Below, one piece after another: positions 1-7,887 of a stretch of DNA of 10,034 nt. Under the pieces are notes generated by a model. It made no database searches. It saw only the letters and a list, made by a program, of their open reading frames with translations, and was not told the origin of the DNA. Made by a program: the position numbers and the translations under genes. Source of the stretch: Phyllobacteriaceae bacterium UBA1059 (GTDB lineage Bacteria; Pseudomonadota; Alphaproteobacteria; Rhizobiales; Rhizobiaceae); NCBI GenBank assembly GCA_002316345.1, contig DCDI01000084.1, forward strand, positions 4,708 to 14,741. The letters are read 5' to 3'. Numbering within the stretch: position 1 is the stretch's first letter; every line of letters starts with the position of its first letter.

Positions 1-414
1 AGACGTGTTGATCTTGATGACATGTGGCATCGCCGTCAGCCATTCCTTGTGGATGCGCTCGTAGTCGGCAAGATCGCGCGCGGCGATGCGCAGGATGTAG
101 TCATACTCGCCGGTCATCAGGTGGCAGGACAGGACGTTCGGACAGCGTTTGATGGCGGCTTCGAACTCCGACAGCGTTTTCTCGAACTGGCCAGACAGAG
201 AGATATGCACGATCGCCGTCATCGGATGCCCGAGGCCTGCCGCCGAGATCTGAGCATGGTAACCGCGGATGGTGCCGGATTTCTCCAGCATGTCGAGGCG
301 GCGCGAGCAGGCGGATTGGGACAAGCCGACTTTCTCAGCCAGAGCTGCATTCGACATGCGACCGTCTTTTTGAAGCGCGCTGAGGATCGCAAGATCAATC
401 TTGTCCAAAGCCAT
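1..414 (-). CDS. aldR: Lrp/AsnC-family transcriptional regulator, 3' end cut by window edge; probable AldR
   Basis: This is a leucine-responsive-type regulator, a DNA-binding protein whose family senses amino acids. The reading frame gives 138 residues from ATG at 414 down to base 1 with no stop. Family members are usually 150-160 residues, so only the last part is outside the window. Residues 1-52 form the N-terminal winged helix-turn-helix, starting MALDKIDLAIL, with a recognition-helix region around GLSQSACSRRL (30-40). From about residue 65 the sequence reads as the RAM ligand and oligomerisation domain, including the TGEYDYILRI motif at 101-110. An AAGGA on the minus strand (425-429) lies 10 bases before the ATG. 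It is divergent from alanine dehydrogenase. In rhizobia an Lrp-type activator, AldR, sits divergently beside aldA, so alanine-responsive control of ald is the likely role. The family call is firm; the aldR name rests on context. Confidence 0.9.
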   Translation of the reverse strand, partial: MALDKIDLAILSALQKDGRMSNAALAEKVGLSQSACSRRLDMLEKSGTIRGYHAQISAAGLGHPMTAIVHISLSGQFEKTLSEFEAAIKRCPNVLSCHLMTGEYDYILRIAARDLADYERIHKEWLTAMPHVIKINTS

Positions 415-482
415 GATCTGCGATTCCTTCGACAAACACCCTTCTACGCGCAAGACTATGTCACGAAGTCACGCGAGAGCAA

Positions 483-488
483 TTGACA
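483..488 (+). promoter_or_regulatory. candidate -35 box of the ald promoter (TTGACA)
   Basis: A perfect TTGACA lies 75 bases upstream of the ald ATG in the divergent regulator/ald gap. At the normal 17-base spacing the -10 position reads ACCTCA, which is poor. A slightly better CATAGG sits at 510-515, but its spacing of 21 is too long. A strong -35 with a weak -10 would suit an activator-dependent promoter, as expected if the Lrp-type neighbour activates ald. That last point is inference. Confidence 0.35.
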
Positions 489-504
489 TCGCAAGGACCT
501 GCGA
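489..504. promoter_or_regulatory. small inverted repeat in the regulator/ald gap, candidate operator
   Basis: TCGCA (489-493) and TGCGA (500-504) are inverted around a 6-base spacer, immediately after the TTGACA box. A direct repeat GTCACG also occurs at 460-465 and 468-473. Lrp-type proteins bind several degenerate dyads between divergent promoters, so these are candidate sites. The arms are short and could arise by chance. Confidence 0.22.
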
Positions 505-563
505 CACCTCATAGGCATACAGTCGCTGCTCTGCGGAACGCCAAAAACAATGGGAGTGCAAAC

Positions 564-1679
564 ATGCGCGTCGGCTGCCCCAAGGAAATCAAGAACCACG
601 AATATCGCGTCGGCCTCACCCCCGGCGCCGTCCGCGAATATGCGGCGCACGGTCATCAGGTGCTGGTGGAAACCGGCGCGGGTGCTGGCATCGGTGCCGG
701 CGATGACGCTTATCGCGCCGCCGGTGCGACGATCGCCAAGACAGCGGAAGAGGTGTTCGCCAAGTCGGACATGATCGTGAAGGTGAAGGAGCCACAGCCT
801 AACGAATGGGTGCAGCTGCGCGAGAACCAGATCCTTTACACCTACCTGCACCTGGCGCCGGATCCGGATCAGACCAAGGGCCTGCTCGCTTCGGGCGTGA
901 CGGCCGTTGCCTATGAGACCGTGACCGACGAGCGCGGCGGGTTGCCGCTGCTGGCGCCAATGTCGGAAGTAGCTGGACGTCTGGCAATTCAGGCCGGTGC
1001 GACCTCGTTGCAGAAGGCCAATGGCGGTCGTGGCGTGCTGCTGGGCGGTGTGCCGGGCGTGTTGCCGGGCAAGGTCACGGTGATCGGCGGCGGTGTCGTC
1101 GGCCTGCATGCAGCGAAGATGGCGGTTGGTCTCGGTGCCGACGTGACGATCCTCGACCGCTCCATTCCGCGCCTGCGCCAGCTCGACGACATCTTCAACG
1201 GCCGCGTTCATACGCGCTACTCGACCGTGGAAGCGCTGGAAGAAGAATGCTTCTCGGCTGATCTCGTCGTCGGCGCCGTGCTGATCCCCGGTGCGGCAGC
1301 ACCCAAGCTGGTCAGCCGCGAAATGCTGTCTGGCATGAAGAAAGGCGCCGTGCTGGTGGATGTCGCGATCGACCAGGGCGGCTGCTTCGAAACCAGCCAC
1401 GCCACGACCCATGCCGATCCGACCTATGAGGTGGAAGGCGTGATCCACTACTGCGTCGCCAACATGCCAGGCGCGGTGCCGGTGACCTCCGCCCATGCGC
1501 TGAACAATGCGACGCTGCATTATGGCTTGGCACTGGCCGACAAGGGTCTGAAGGCACTGGTCGACGAGCCGCATCTGCGCAACGGCCTCAACGTCCACAA
1601 GGGCCGCATCACCAATGCCGCCGTGGCAGACGCGCTGGGCTACGACCTGGCCGAGCCGAAGGCTGTGCTGGCTGCCTGA
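564..1679 (+). CDS. ald: alanine dehydrogenase
   Basis: This is a cytoplasmic NAD-dependent enzyme that oxidatively deaminates L-alanine to pyruvate and ammonium, and runs in reverse when ammonium is high. The protein is 371 residues, the usual family length. Residues matching the substrate and catalytic positions of known Ald enzymes are all present at the expected numbers: R15, K75, H96 and D270. The Rossmann glycine motif GGGVVG is at 175-180, with the NAD-ribose acidic residue D198 in ILDR. The reading frame is open further upstream to 483, but ATG 564 is chosen because GGGAG (552-556) lies 7 bases before it and the protein then begins MRVGCPKEIK, typical of the family. It is divergent from the Lrp-type regulator, and a strong hairpin terminator follows 24 bases after the stop. 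Nothing unusual is seen. Confidence 0.97.
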   Translation: MRVGCPKEIKNHEYRVGLTPGAVREYAAHGHQVLVETGAGAGIGAGDDAYRAAGATIAKTAEEVFAKSDMIVKVKEPQPNEWVQLRENQILYTYLHLAPDPDQTKGLLASGVTAVAYETVTDERGGLPLLAPMSEVAGRLAIQAGATSLQKANGGRGVLLGGVPGVLPGKVTVIGGGVVGLHAAKMAVGLGADVTILDRSIPRLRQLDDIFNGRVHTRYSTVEALEEECFSADLVVGAVLIPGAAAPKLVSREMLSGMKKGAVLVDVAIDQGGCFETSHATTHADPTYEVEGVIHYCVANMPGAVPVTSAHALNNATLHYGLALADKGLKALVDEPHLRNGLNVHKGRITNAAVADALGYDLAEPKAVLAA

Positions 1680-1703
1680 ACGGCACTCAGCGTTTGATTA
1701 GGG

Positions 1704-1735
1704 AACCCGCCGGAGCGATCCGGCGGGTTTTCTTT
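1704..1735 (+). terminator. Rho-independent terminator of ald
   Basis: A perfect 10-bp stem, AACCCGCCGG (1704-1713) with CCGGCGGGTT (1720-1729), encloses the 6-base loop AGCGAT. It is followed by the T-rich tract TTCTTT. The orientation and T tract fit ald. On the other strand the hairpin is followed by a sequence that is not T-rich, so it would be a poor terminator for anmK, whose stop codon (1734-1736) abuts the hairpin. Confidence 0.88.
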
Positions 1736-2849
1736 ATGGCTGAACCAGAACACCGCCCGTCGTCGGCTGGCGGCATCCCGTCGTCGTCGGCCATGTTAGC
1801 GGCAGGCCGCGTGCGGAGCGTACCGCCAGATAGGCCCAAGCTTCGGCTTCCGTCGCATCACCATCGAGGCCGACATCTTCGGCTGCCAAAACCTCACCAT
1901 CGGTGTTTTGGACGAGCCTGCGAAGATCGCCGGCGATATGCGGGTTCTTGCGGCCGCCGCCGCAGAGGATCCAGAGCTTGGGCGTGTCTGGCATCTGCTT
2001 GCGCGCGGCAAAGACGGCTTCGGCTGCGAGCGCCGCCAGCGTGCGCGCGCCATCGTTAAGGGTCCGGCCTGTCACGCCGGACAGGTCGAAGTCGCTGCGA
2101 TCGAGTGATTTTGGCGCTGGCTGGGCGAAGAAGGGCAGTTGAAGGTAGGAATCGACAACAGACTGGTGCACGCTGCCCTTTGAGGCAGCAGCACCGTCAG
2201 CGTCGTAGGCAAGGCCGCCTTCTCGCTGCATCCATTGATCAATCAGTTGGTTGCCGGGACCGCTGTCGAAGGCCACGGGATCGCCGGATGCGGGCACATA
2301 GGTGACGTTGGAGATGCCGCCAATGTTGACGAAGACGGTCGGCGTTTTGCGGTAGGCATCAGAGAGGCTCTTGGCCAGCGCGGCATGGTAGGCTGGGACC
2401 AGCGGTGCACCCTGCCCGCCGGCAAGCATATCGGCTGCGCGCATATCATAGACGACGCGAGTGCCGGTTCGTTGTGCGAGCAGTGCGCCGTCGCCGAGTT
2501 GAACTGTCAGGCCTTCGGCAGGCCGGTGCAGCACGGTCTGGCCGTGGAAGCCGATGAGGTCAGGTTCCCAGCCCGGGTACTTGGCGAGGAACGCTGCGAC
2601 GGCTTCGGCGTGGCGCAGTGTGAGATCGCGTTCCAGCTCGGCAAGATCGCCGGGCCGTTCGTCGCGTTGCTTGATTGCTTTCGCCGTCTGCAACGCGGTT
2701 TCGACGCGGGAGCGGAAGGCATCATCATAGGGCATAAACAGTGACGGGCCGCGCTCGACGGTGCTTTCGCCGTCGGTTCGCATGGCCGCAACATCGATGC
2801 CGTCCATGGACGTGCCACTCATCAGGCCGAGAGCCGTCGTCAGCGTCAT
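1734..2849 (-). CDS. anmK: anhydro-N-acetylmuramic acid kinase AnmK
   Basis: AnmK opens the 1,6-anhydro ring of anhydro-MurNAc released during peptidoglycan turnover and phosphorylates it to MurNAc-6-phosphate in the cytoplasm. The protein is 371 residues, a normal length. Family motifs appear in order: the ATP-binding GLMSGTSMDGID at 8-19, GFHGQTVLH at 100-108, GQGAPLVPAYH at 145-155, NIGGISN at 175-181, FDSGPGN at 194-200 (D195 fits the catalytic aspartate) and EAEAWAYLA at 335-343. The frame begins GTG-ATG. ATG at 2849 is preferred because AGGGAG (2857-2862) lies 7 bases upstream of it, but only 4 from the GTG at 2852. It is divergent from tyrS across 112 bases, with no clear promoter visible to me. 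MurNAc-6-P normally needs a MurQ etherase, which is not in this window. Confidence 0.96.
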   Translation of the reverse strand: MTLTTALGLMSGTSMDGIDVAAMRTDGESTVERGPSLFMPYDDAFRSRVETALQTAKAIKQRDERPGDLAELERDLTLRHAEAVAAFLAKYPGWEPDLIGFHGQTVLHRPAEGLTVQLGDGALLAQRTGTRVVYDMRAADMLAGGQGAPLVPAYHAALAKSLSDAYRKTPTVFVNIGGISNVTYVPASGDPVAFDSGPGNQLIDQWMQREGGLAYDADGAAASKGSVHQSVVDSYLQLPFFAQPAPKSLDRSDFDLSGVTGRTLNDGARTLAALAAEAVFAARKQMPDTPKLWILCGGGRKNPHIAGDLRRLVQNTDGEVLAAEDVGLDGDATEAEAWAYLAVRSARGLPLTWPTTTGCRQPTTGGVLVQP

Positions 2850-2961
2850 CACCCGTCTCCCTTTGATTCCCTTGCCTGCGATGCTAAAGCGCAGCCGTCT
2901 TCCTAATCGTTAATAGGTGGAAGCCCTTACCGTCCTCAAGCCTGACCGAAAGTCTGGAACC

Positions 2962-4215
2962 ATGTCTGCCTTCAAGTCCGATTTCCTGCGCACGCTGCAA
3001 GAGCGTGGCTTCATCCACCAGATCTCCGACGAGACTAGCCTGGACGAGCTCTTTTCGCGCGAGACCGTGACGGCGTATATTGGCTTCGACCCTACGGCGC
3101 CCAGCCTTCATGCCGGCGGGCTCATCCAGATCATGATGCTCCACTGGATGCAGCAGACCGGGCATCGTCCGATCGCGCTGATGGGCGGCGGCACGGGCAT
3201 GGTGGGCGATCCGTCCTTCAAGGACGAAGCGCGCAAGTTGATGACCCCGGAAACCATCCAGTCGAACATCGACGGCATCAAGAAGGTTTTTTCGAACTAC
3301 CTGACCTTCGGCGAGGGCCCGCGCGATGCGCTGATGGTCAACAATGCCGACTGGCTGCTTGGGATCAACTACCTCGACTTCCTGCGCGATGTCGGCCGCC
3401 ATTTCTCTGTCAACCGCATGCTGTCGTTTGACAGCGTAAAGACGCGGCTGGATCGAGAACAATCGCTGTCCTTCCTCGAATTCAACTACATGATCCTGCA
3501 GGCCTACGACTTCGTCGAGCTCAGCAAGCGCACGGGTACGCGGCTGCAGATGGGCGGCTCGGATCAGTGGGGCAACATCATCAACGGCATCGATCTCGGC
3601 CACCGCATGGACACGCCGCAGCTTTTTGCCTTGACCTCCCCGCTGCTTACGACATCGTCAGGCGCCAAGATGGGCAAGTCGCTGTCGGGTGCGGTCTGGC
3701 TGAACCCGGACATGCTGTCGGCCTATGACTTCTGGCAATACTGGCGCAACACCGAGGATGCCGACGTCTCACGCTTCCTGAAGCTCTACACGACGCTTCC
3801 TATGGACGAGATCGCACGGTTGTCAGCGCTTGGCGGTTCGGAGATCAATGAGGTCAAGAAGATCCTCGCCATCGAGATCACCGCCATGCTGCATGGGCGT
3901 GAGAACGCCGAACAGGCTGCCGAAACCGCGCGCAAGACCTTCGAGGAAGGCGCTCTTGCAAGCGATCTGCCGACGATCGACGTGCCGGCGGCTGATCTGG
4001 AGAGCGGCATCGGCCTGCTTGCGCTGATGGTGACCGCAAAGCTTGCCGCGTCCAACGGCGAAGCGCGCCGGCATGTTCAGGGTGGCGCGGTGCGCATCAA
4101 CGACAAGCCGGTAAGCGACGAGCGAACGCTGGTGGGCACCGCCGAGATCGGCGAAGCCGGCGTGATCAAGCTGTCGCTTGGCAAGAAGAAGCACATCCTG
4201 GTGCGCGCGGCTTAG
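2962..4215 (+). CDS. tyrS: tyrosyl-tRNA synthetase
   Basis: This class I aminoacyl-tRNA synthetase charges tRNA-Tyr with tyrosine using ATP. The protein is 417 residues, normal for bacterial TyrRS. The N-terminal Rossmann catalytic domain contains FDPTAPSLH (42-50), with the HIGH-type signature reading HAGG (50-53). The tyrosine-pocket pattern YMILQAYD is at 176-183, GGSDQWGN at 198-205, and KMSKS appears as KMGKS at 236-240. A C-terminal S4-like RNA-binding domain starts near residue 357 and includes the region around GGAVRINDKPVSDE (374-387). The frame is open back to a GTG at 2917, but ATG 2962 gives the usual family start MSAFKSDF; its ribosome site is weak (a TGGA four bases upstream). 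It diverges from anmK and converges with the AsmA-like gene, with a palindromic repeat between them. Confidence 0.97.
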   Translation: MSAFKSDFLRTLQERGFIHQISDETSLDELFSRETVTAYIGFDPTAPSLHAGGLIQIMMLHWMQQTGHRPIALMGGGTGMVGDPSFKDEARKLMTPETIQSNIDGIKKVFSNYLTFGEGPRDALMVNNADWLLGINYLDFLRDVGRHFSVNRMLSFDSVKTRLDREQSLSFLEFNYMILQAYDFVELSKRTGTRLQMGGSDQWGNIINGIDLGHRMDTPQLFALTSPLLTTSSGAKMGKSLSGAVWLNPDMLSAYDFWQYWRNTEDADVSRFLKLYTTLPMDEIARLSALGGSEINEVKKILAIEITAMLHGRENAEQAAETARKTFEEGALASDLPTIDVPAADLESGIGLLALMVTAKLAASNGEARRHVQGGAVRINDKPVSDERTLVGTAEIGEAGVIKLSLGKKKHILVRAA

Positions 4216-4232
4216 GGCTGGAGCGCGTGCTT

Positions 4233-4375
4233 CCCTTCTCCCCTTGTGGGAGAAGGTGGATCGACGCACCAGCGTCGAAACGGTTGAGAGGTATTGGCGC
4301 GGAGCGTGCCAAGCTGGAGCACCCCTCATCCGACTTCGCTCCGCTCAGCCACCTTCTCCCACAGGGGTAGAAGGA
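4233..4375. repeat. palindromic intergenic mosaic repeat, RIME-like
   Basis: The gap between convergent tyrS and the AsmA-like gene is almost filled by a nested palindrome. The outer arms at 4234-4259 and 4349-4374 match as inverted repeats at 24 of 26 positions. Inside are a perfect hairpin, TCGACGC (4261-4267) with GCGTCGA (4272-4278). A second imperfect arm pair lies at 4281-4292 and 4321-4332. The central hairpin pairs TTGGCGC (4294-4300) with GTGCCAA (4306-4312) through one G-U. The modular palindromes resemble the Rhizobium-specific intergenic mosaic elements found in many copies in rhizobial genomes. No coding potential is evident. As RNA it would fold strongly on either strand and could end or stabilise both convergent transcripts. 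Assignment to a named family is from memory of the pattern and needs a search. Confidence 0.75.
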
Positions 4376-4387
4376 AAGGCGCTCTCG

Positions 4388-7300
4388 CTAAAACTCGAAG
4401 ATCGAGCGGAAGATGCCGGGGGCGATGGCCGAGATGGGGTTGATCTGAAGGTCGGGCTTCTTGGCGTTGCCCATCAGACGGAATGTGATGCCGATCAGCG
4501 CGCCGTCGCGGCCGTTGCCAAGGATCTGGCCGATGATCGGAATCTCGCCGAAGATGCGGTTGACGCCATAGGCCGGCAAAAAGGTGCCGGTCATGTCCAT
4601 ATAACCCTGAGGGTCATAGAACGTGCCCTGGAAGCTTGCGCCGATTACCGGACCGCGCACCACGCCTTCGCGCAGCATCAGCGAGCCCGGTCCTTTCTTG
4701 ATCCGGGTAAAACCCCGCTCGAAGGCGACGCTGCTGGTGTCGATCTCCCGCTTCAACGCATCGTTGAGCGACTTGCCGTCCGGCGGAGGGTTGGAAACCA
4801 GCGAGCGCAGCTTGGGTTCGTCGACGATGCGGAAGTCGCGCGCATCGACACTGCCGACCATCGGCTTGCCAGTGCGGCCGGCCAGTTCCAGCTCGATGCG
4901 GCCGCCATACATATGCTCGTAGACATCGGCAAAGCGCAGGACGCCGCCGGCATCGGTCGCCTGCACGCGCAGCGAATTGCTGCCGCCGGCATTGTCGGTC
5001 TGCACCGCCACTGCGCCGCCTGACCCCATGACGCCGCTGAGCCGCAGCGCGCCAGCACCGCTGTCATAGGTGACCTTGAGATTGTTGATCGCTTCGTTGA
5101 AGAAGCCGTTGGCTTGGTCAACGGCGACATCCAGCGCCACCGGCATCGCCTCGCCTGTGCCGGATGCGGAAGCGGCGGATTCAGCCAGATAGTGCTTCAC
5201 CAGGGACCGCGCATCGAACTGCTTGCCGCGCACGCGTACAGTATAGGTCTTGCCGCTGCGCTCAAGGTCGATCGAGGTGTCGTCGCCTCTGTTGAGCCGC
5301 ACTGTGCCAAGCTTTGCGGAAGCCAGTCCGCCGGCGTTCAGGCGCAAATCGCCGGCAACTGAGAAGCTGTCGCCGCTCAAGCGGAAGTCCTGGAGATCCG
5401 TGACGCCATCATGCGCGCTCAAACCAAAGCGCAGCTTCGCCGGCACGCCGGCGCCCTTTTGCCATCCAACCCAAGGCACGCGAACCTCGGTGCCGGTAAG
5501 ATCAGCCGTAACCTCCTGCCGGTCGCCTTGCGTGGCATCGACATCGAGCAGCATCGGCCCTGAAATCAGCGGATCAAGTGCCGGAAAATGCTTGCGGCGC
5601 GCCGCTTCGTCTAAGGTCAGCTGAATGGACCGTTTGCGAGCAACATCCGTGGTCGTGCCCACCGGCTCGGTGAGGTTCAGCCGGGCCGGTATGCCGTTGA
5701 GATTGGCATTGGCGGCGATCTCGGCGCGGCGCTGATCGATCGATGCCGTTCCAGCTGCGTCGGTGACCGTCTGACCCGAAAAGGGCTTGGCCAAAGCCAG
5801 CTTGTCGAAAGCGAGATCGACGCTCCAATGCACTCGCGCGCGATCGACTTCGCGGCTAAGCGCAATGTCGGCATTGACGGTGCCCCAAATTTCGCCGCTG
5901 AGATCCTTGGGCTCCATGCCGATGAAGCGCAGCGCGTTGATCGGTTCGCGTGACGCCAGATCGCCGACTGCCTTGGCATCGCCGGCAAGATCGAGCGTCA
6001 TGAAGCCGACTGGGCCGCCCGCCTGATGCCCGGGAATGCGCATGGTGCCGTTAGACACAGTCACACGCCGATCCTCCGCCATGGGAGCCTCGCCTTTCGA
6101 CAAGGTGATGCCGACATCGTTGCCGCCGAAGGTGATCACGCCGGCTGCGTTCTGGACCGTGGGTAGTGTATCGAGCACGTGGATGCGCGTGCCTTCCACC
6201 ACGAAGCGACCATTGGCTTCTTCGGCCTTGAACGGGATGCCGTCGCCCAAACGGCCGGGCGGCAGCGAAAGGTTGATCTCGCTTTCGATCAGCCGGCCAT
6301 CGGACACGTTTTTGTGCACCCAGCCGCGCGCATTGGGCGCGACGATGAAGGGCCACAACTGCTTGGCCGAGGCCACCGGCATCGACGTGGTGCCGAGGAT
6401 AGCGCGGATGCCAGGAGCGCGGCGGCCATCGAAGATGATCTCGCCCTGCCCGGCGAACTGTCCGTCATCTGTGCTGAGCTTGAGATCGTCGATCACGAGT
6501 TGGGTTGGATCGGGCAGATACTTGCCGGCGATGCGCGAGGTGATCGCAACGGGCGGCGCGGCGAGGCCCTCAGCTGCCAAGCGCGACCCATCGCTGACCA
6601 GCTCGAAGCGGTATGCACGTGCCGCACCCGGTGCATCTGCCGCGACTGGCTGCGGGCCAACCCCGCCGCTGAAGCTCAGTGTGGTCTCGCCGGTTTGAAC
6701 GGCCGCGCGCTTGATCGCCAGTTCGCCGGAGCCGGTTCGAAGCTGCATGCTGAGCTCGGCGGCACCTGCAATGATGCCGTTCTTGCCGAGGTCGATGGCG
6801 GCCCCGGTCATAGAGGCGGTAGCGCTGAGATTGCTCGGTTCGCCGTTGATGCCTTCATGGCCATCGATATCCATGGCGATGGTGCCAAGGGACGGATCGA
6901 CCTTGGCGTTGCCATCATCGATCACCGGATCGTCGCGGAAAATGGGGTCCGAATCGAGTTCTACCGTCAGGGACGAGATCTGCATTCCGCCCGGACGCTC
7001 GGCATTGCCAGCCAGCGTGATGGTGCGCCCGTTGACGACGAGTTCGGCGTTGATCGTCAGTGCATCGGCCACGCGCTGAAGGGTGGCTGAACGAACGACG
7101 AAGGTCGTGGTCTTCTCCAGGCCCGGAAGAACGATCTCGACATTTTCCAGCGCTAGCCGCCTGGTCTGGCCGGAATCCAGTCCGCTGAAAGCGCGATGAA
7201 GACCTTCGAAGATCGCCGTCAGCACCTTGTCGGGATCAACGAGACCCTGCTCGTTCTTCAACCCGGCCGCCCAGTCCTGCTCGCCATTCTGCTGCAAGGC

Positions 7301-7798
7301 ACCGGCCACGATGCGCGCGTCGGCAAGGGTGGCGTTGCCGATCTGGATGCGACCTTGCAGCAGTTGCAGCGGCGCAAGGCCGAAACGAACCTCGCCGGCC
7401 GAAATCTGCGGCCCACCTGGATTGACTGCGCCGAGCTTCAGGTCCGCGAGGCTCAGGGAGAGAAAGCGCGAGGAGTCGAAGGAAACGCCGAGCCGCCCCA
7501 GCGAAGCGGAAACCGGTTCACCCGCAAAGCGGCTGCCGCTTCGCTCGGCCTGTTCGCGCAAACGATCCATGCCGATGGACGGGATGCCGTAGACCGCAAG
7601 GAAGAACACGGCGGCCAAAAACAAGCCGATCAGAAGGCTGAAAACTACGCCAATGCGGTGAAGGTGGCGTCGCTTGCGGCGCTTGTGCTGAGGAGACGTC
7701 GCCACTTGCGGCCGGGCAGCAGAAGGCAAAGCGCCGAGATCAGCGATCTCGTTGCGCCGGAAGCGGATTCTCTGATGCTCGCGCGGCTCGTTTTCCAA
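4388..7798 (-). CDS. large AsmA-like / YhdP-family (DUF3971) envelope protein
   Basis: This 1136-residue protein resembles the AsmA-like group (YhdP, TamB, YdbH), long inner-membrane-anchored periplasmic proteins; Escherichia coli YhdP is implicated in moving phospholipid to the outer membrane. A basic N terminus (KRRKRRHLHR, 39-48) is followed by one hydrophobic segment at 49-70, suggesting an N-in signal anchor. The rest is beta-strand-like repetitive sequence. The region around LWPFIVAPNARGW (481-493) resembles DUF3971, and the C-terminal third, including MTGTFLPAYGVNRIFG (1069-1084), is the conserved AsmA-like C terminus. I see no cysteine in the whole protein. The only start after the in-frame stop upstream is TTG at 7798; the nearest AGGAA is 12 bases away, so the exact start is uncertain. 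It is convergent with tyrS and divergent from bcp. Lipid transport is an inference from family. Confidence 0.85.
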   Translation of the reverse strand: MENEPREHQRIRFRRNEIADLGALPSAARPQVATSPQHKRRKRRHLHRIGVVFSLLIGLFLAAVFFLAVYGIPSIGMDRLREQAERSGSRFAGEPVSASLGRLGVSFDSSRFLSLSLADLKLGAVNPGGPQISAGEVRFGLAPLQLLQGRIQIGNATLADARIVAGALQQNGEQDWAAGLKNEQGLVDPDKVLTAIFEGLHRAFSGLDSGQTRRLALENVEIVLPGLEKTTTFVVRSATLQRVADALTINAELVVNGRTITLAGNAERPGGMQISSLTVELDSDPIFRDDPVIDDGNAKVDPSLGTIAMDIDGHEGINGEPSNLSATASMTGAAIDLGKNGIIAGAAELSMQLRTGSGELAIKRAAVQTGETTLSFSGGVGPQPVAADAPGAARAYRFELVSDGSRLAAEGLAAPPVAITSRIAGKYLPDPTQLVIDDLKLSTDDGQFAGQGEIIFDGRRAPGIRAILGTTSMPVASAKQLWPFIVAPNARGWVHKNVSDGRLIESEINLSLPPGRLGDGIPFKAEEANGRFVVEGTRIHVLDTLPTVQNAAGVITFGGNDVGITLSKGEAPMAEDRRVTVSNGTMRIPGHQAGGPVGFMTLDLAGDAKAVGDLASREPINALRFIGMEPKDLSGEIWGTVNADIALSREVDRARVHWSVDLAFDKLALAKPFSGQTVTDAAGTASIDQRRAEIAANANLNGIPARLNLTEPVGTTTDVARKRSIQLTLDEAARRKHFPALDPLISGPMLLDVDATQGDRQEVTADLTGTEVRVPWVGWQKGAGVPAKLRFGLSAHDGVTDLQDFRLSGDSFSVAGDLRLNAGGLASAKLGTVRLNRGDDTSIDLERSGKTYTVRVRGKQFDARSLVKHYLAESAASASGTGEAMPVALDVAVDQANGFFNEAINNLKVTYDSGAGALRLSGVMGSGGAVAVQTDNAGGSNSLRVQATDAGGVLRFADVYEHMYGGRIELELAGRTGKPMVGSVDARDFRIVDEPKLRSLVSNPPPDGKSLNDALKREIDTSSVAFERGFTRIKKGPGSLMLREGVVRGPVIGASFQGTFYDPQGYMDMTGTFLPAYGVNRIFGEIPIIGQILGNGRDGALIGITFRLMGNAKKPDLQINPISAIAPGIFRSIFEF

Positions 7799-7887
7799 CG
7801 GGGTCGACGGTTCCTGATCGGCTGATGGACGAATCCGGCTGGGCTCTATATCTCGCGAGAAACGTCACGAGGTAAACGGGTTAGGTT

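Noticed and set aside
22..486. 154-codon open frame on the plus strand at the window start
   Set aside because: It is antisense to the Lrp-type regulator, whose own frame gives clear helix-turn-helix and RAM domain sequence.
456..1598. 380-codon open frame on the minus strand across ald
   Set aside because: It lies wholly antisense to a gene with a complete catalytic set. Its translation is rich in His, Arg and Gln in the manner of a high-GC shadow frame.
2884..3603. 239-codon minus-strand frame over tyrS
   Set aside because: It is antisense to the TyrRS catalytic domain, with no recognisable protein features.
6179..7090. 303-codon open frame on the plus strand inside the AsmA-like gene
   Set aside because: It is a shadow frame opposite a continuous 1136-residue family member, with no ribosome site and biased composition. 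The same applies to other long plus-strand frames in 4400-7800.
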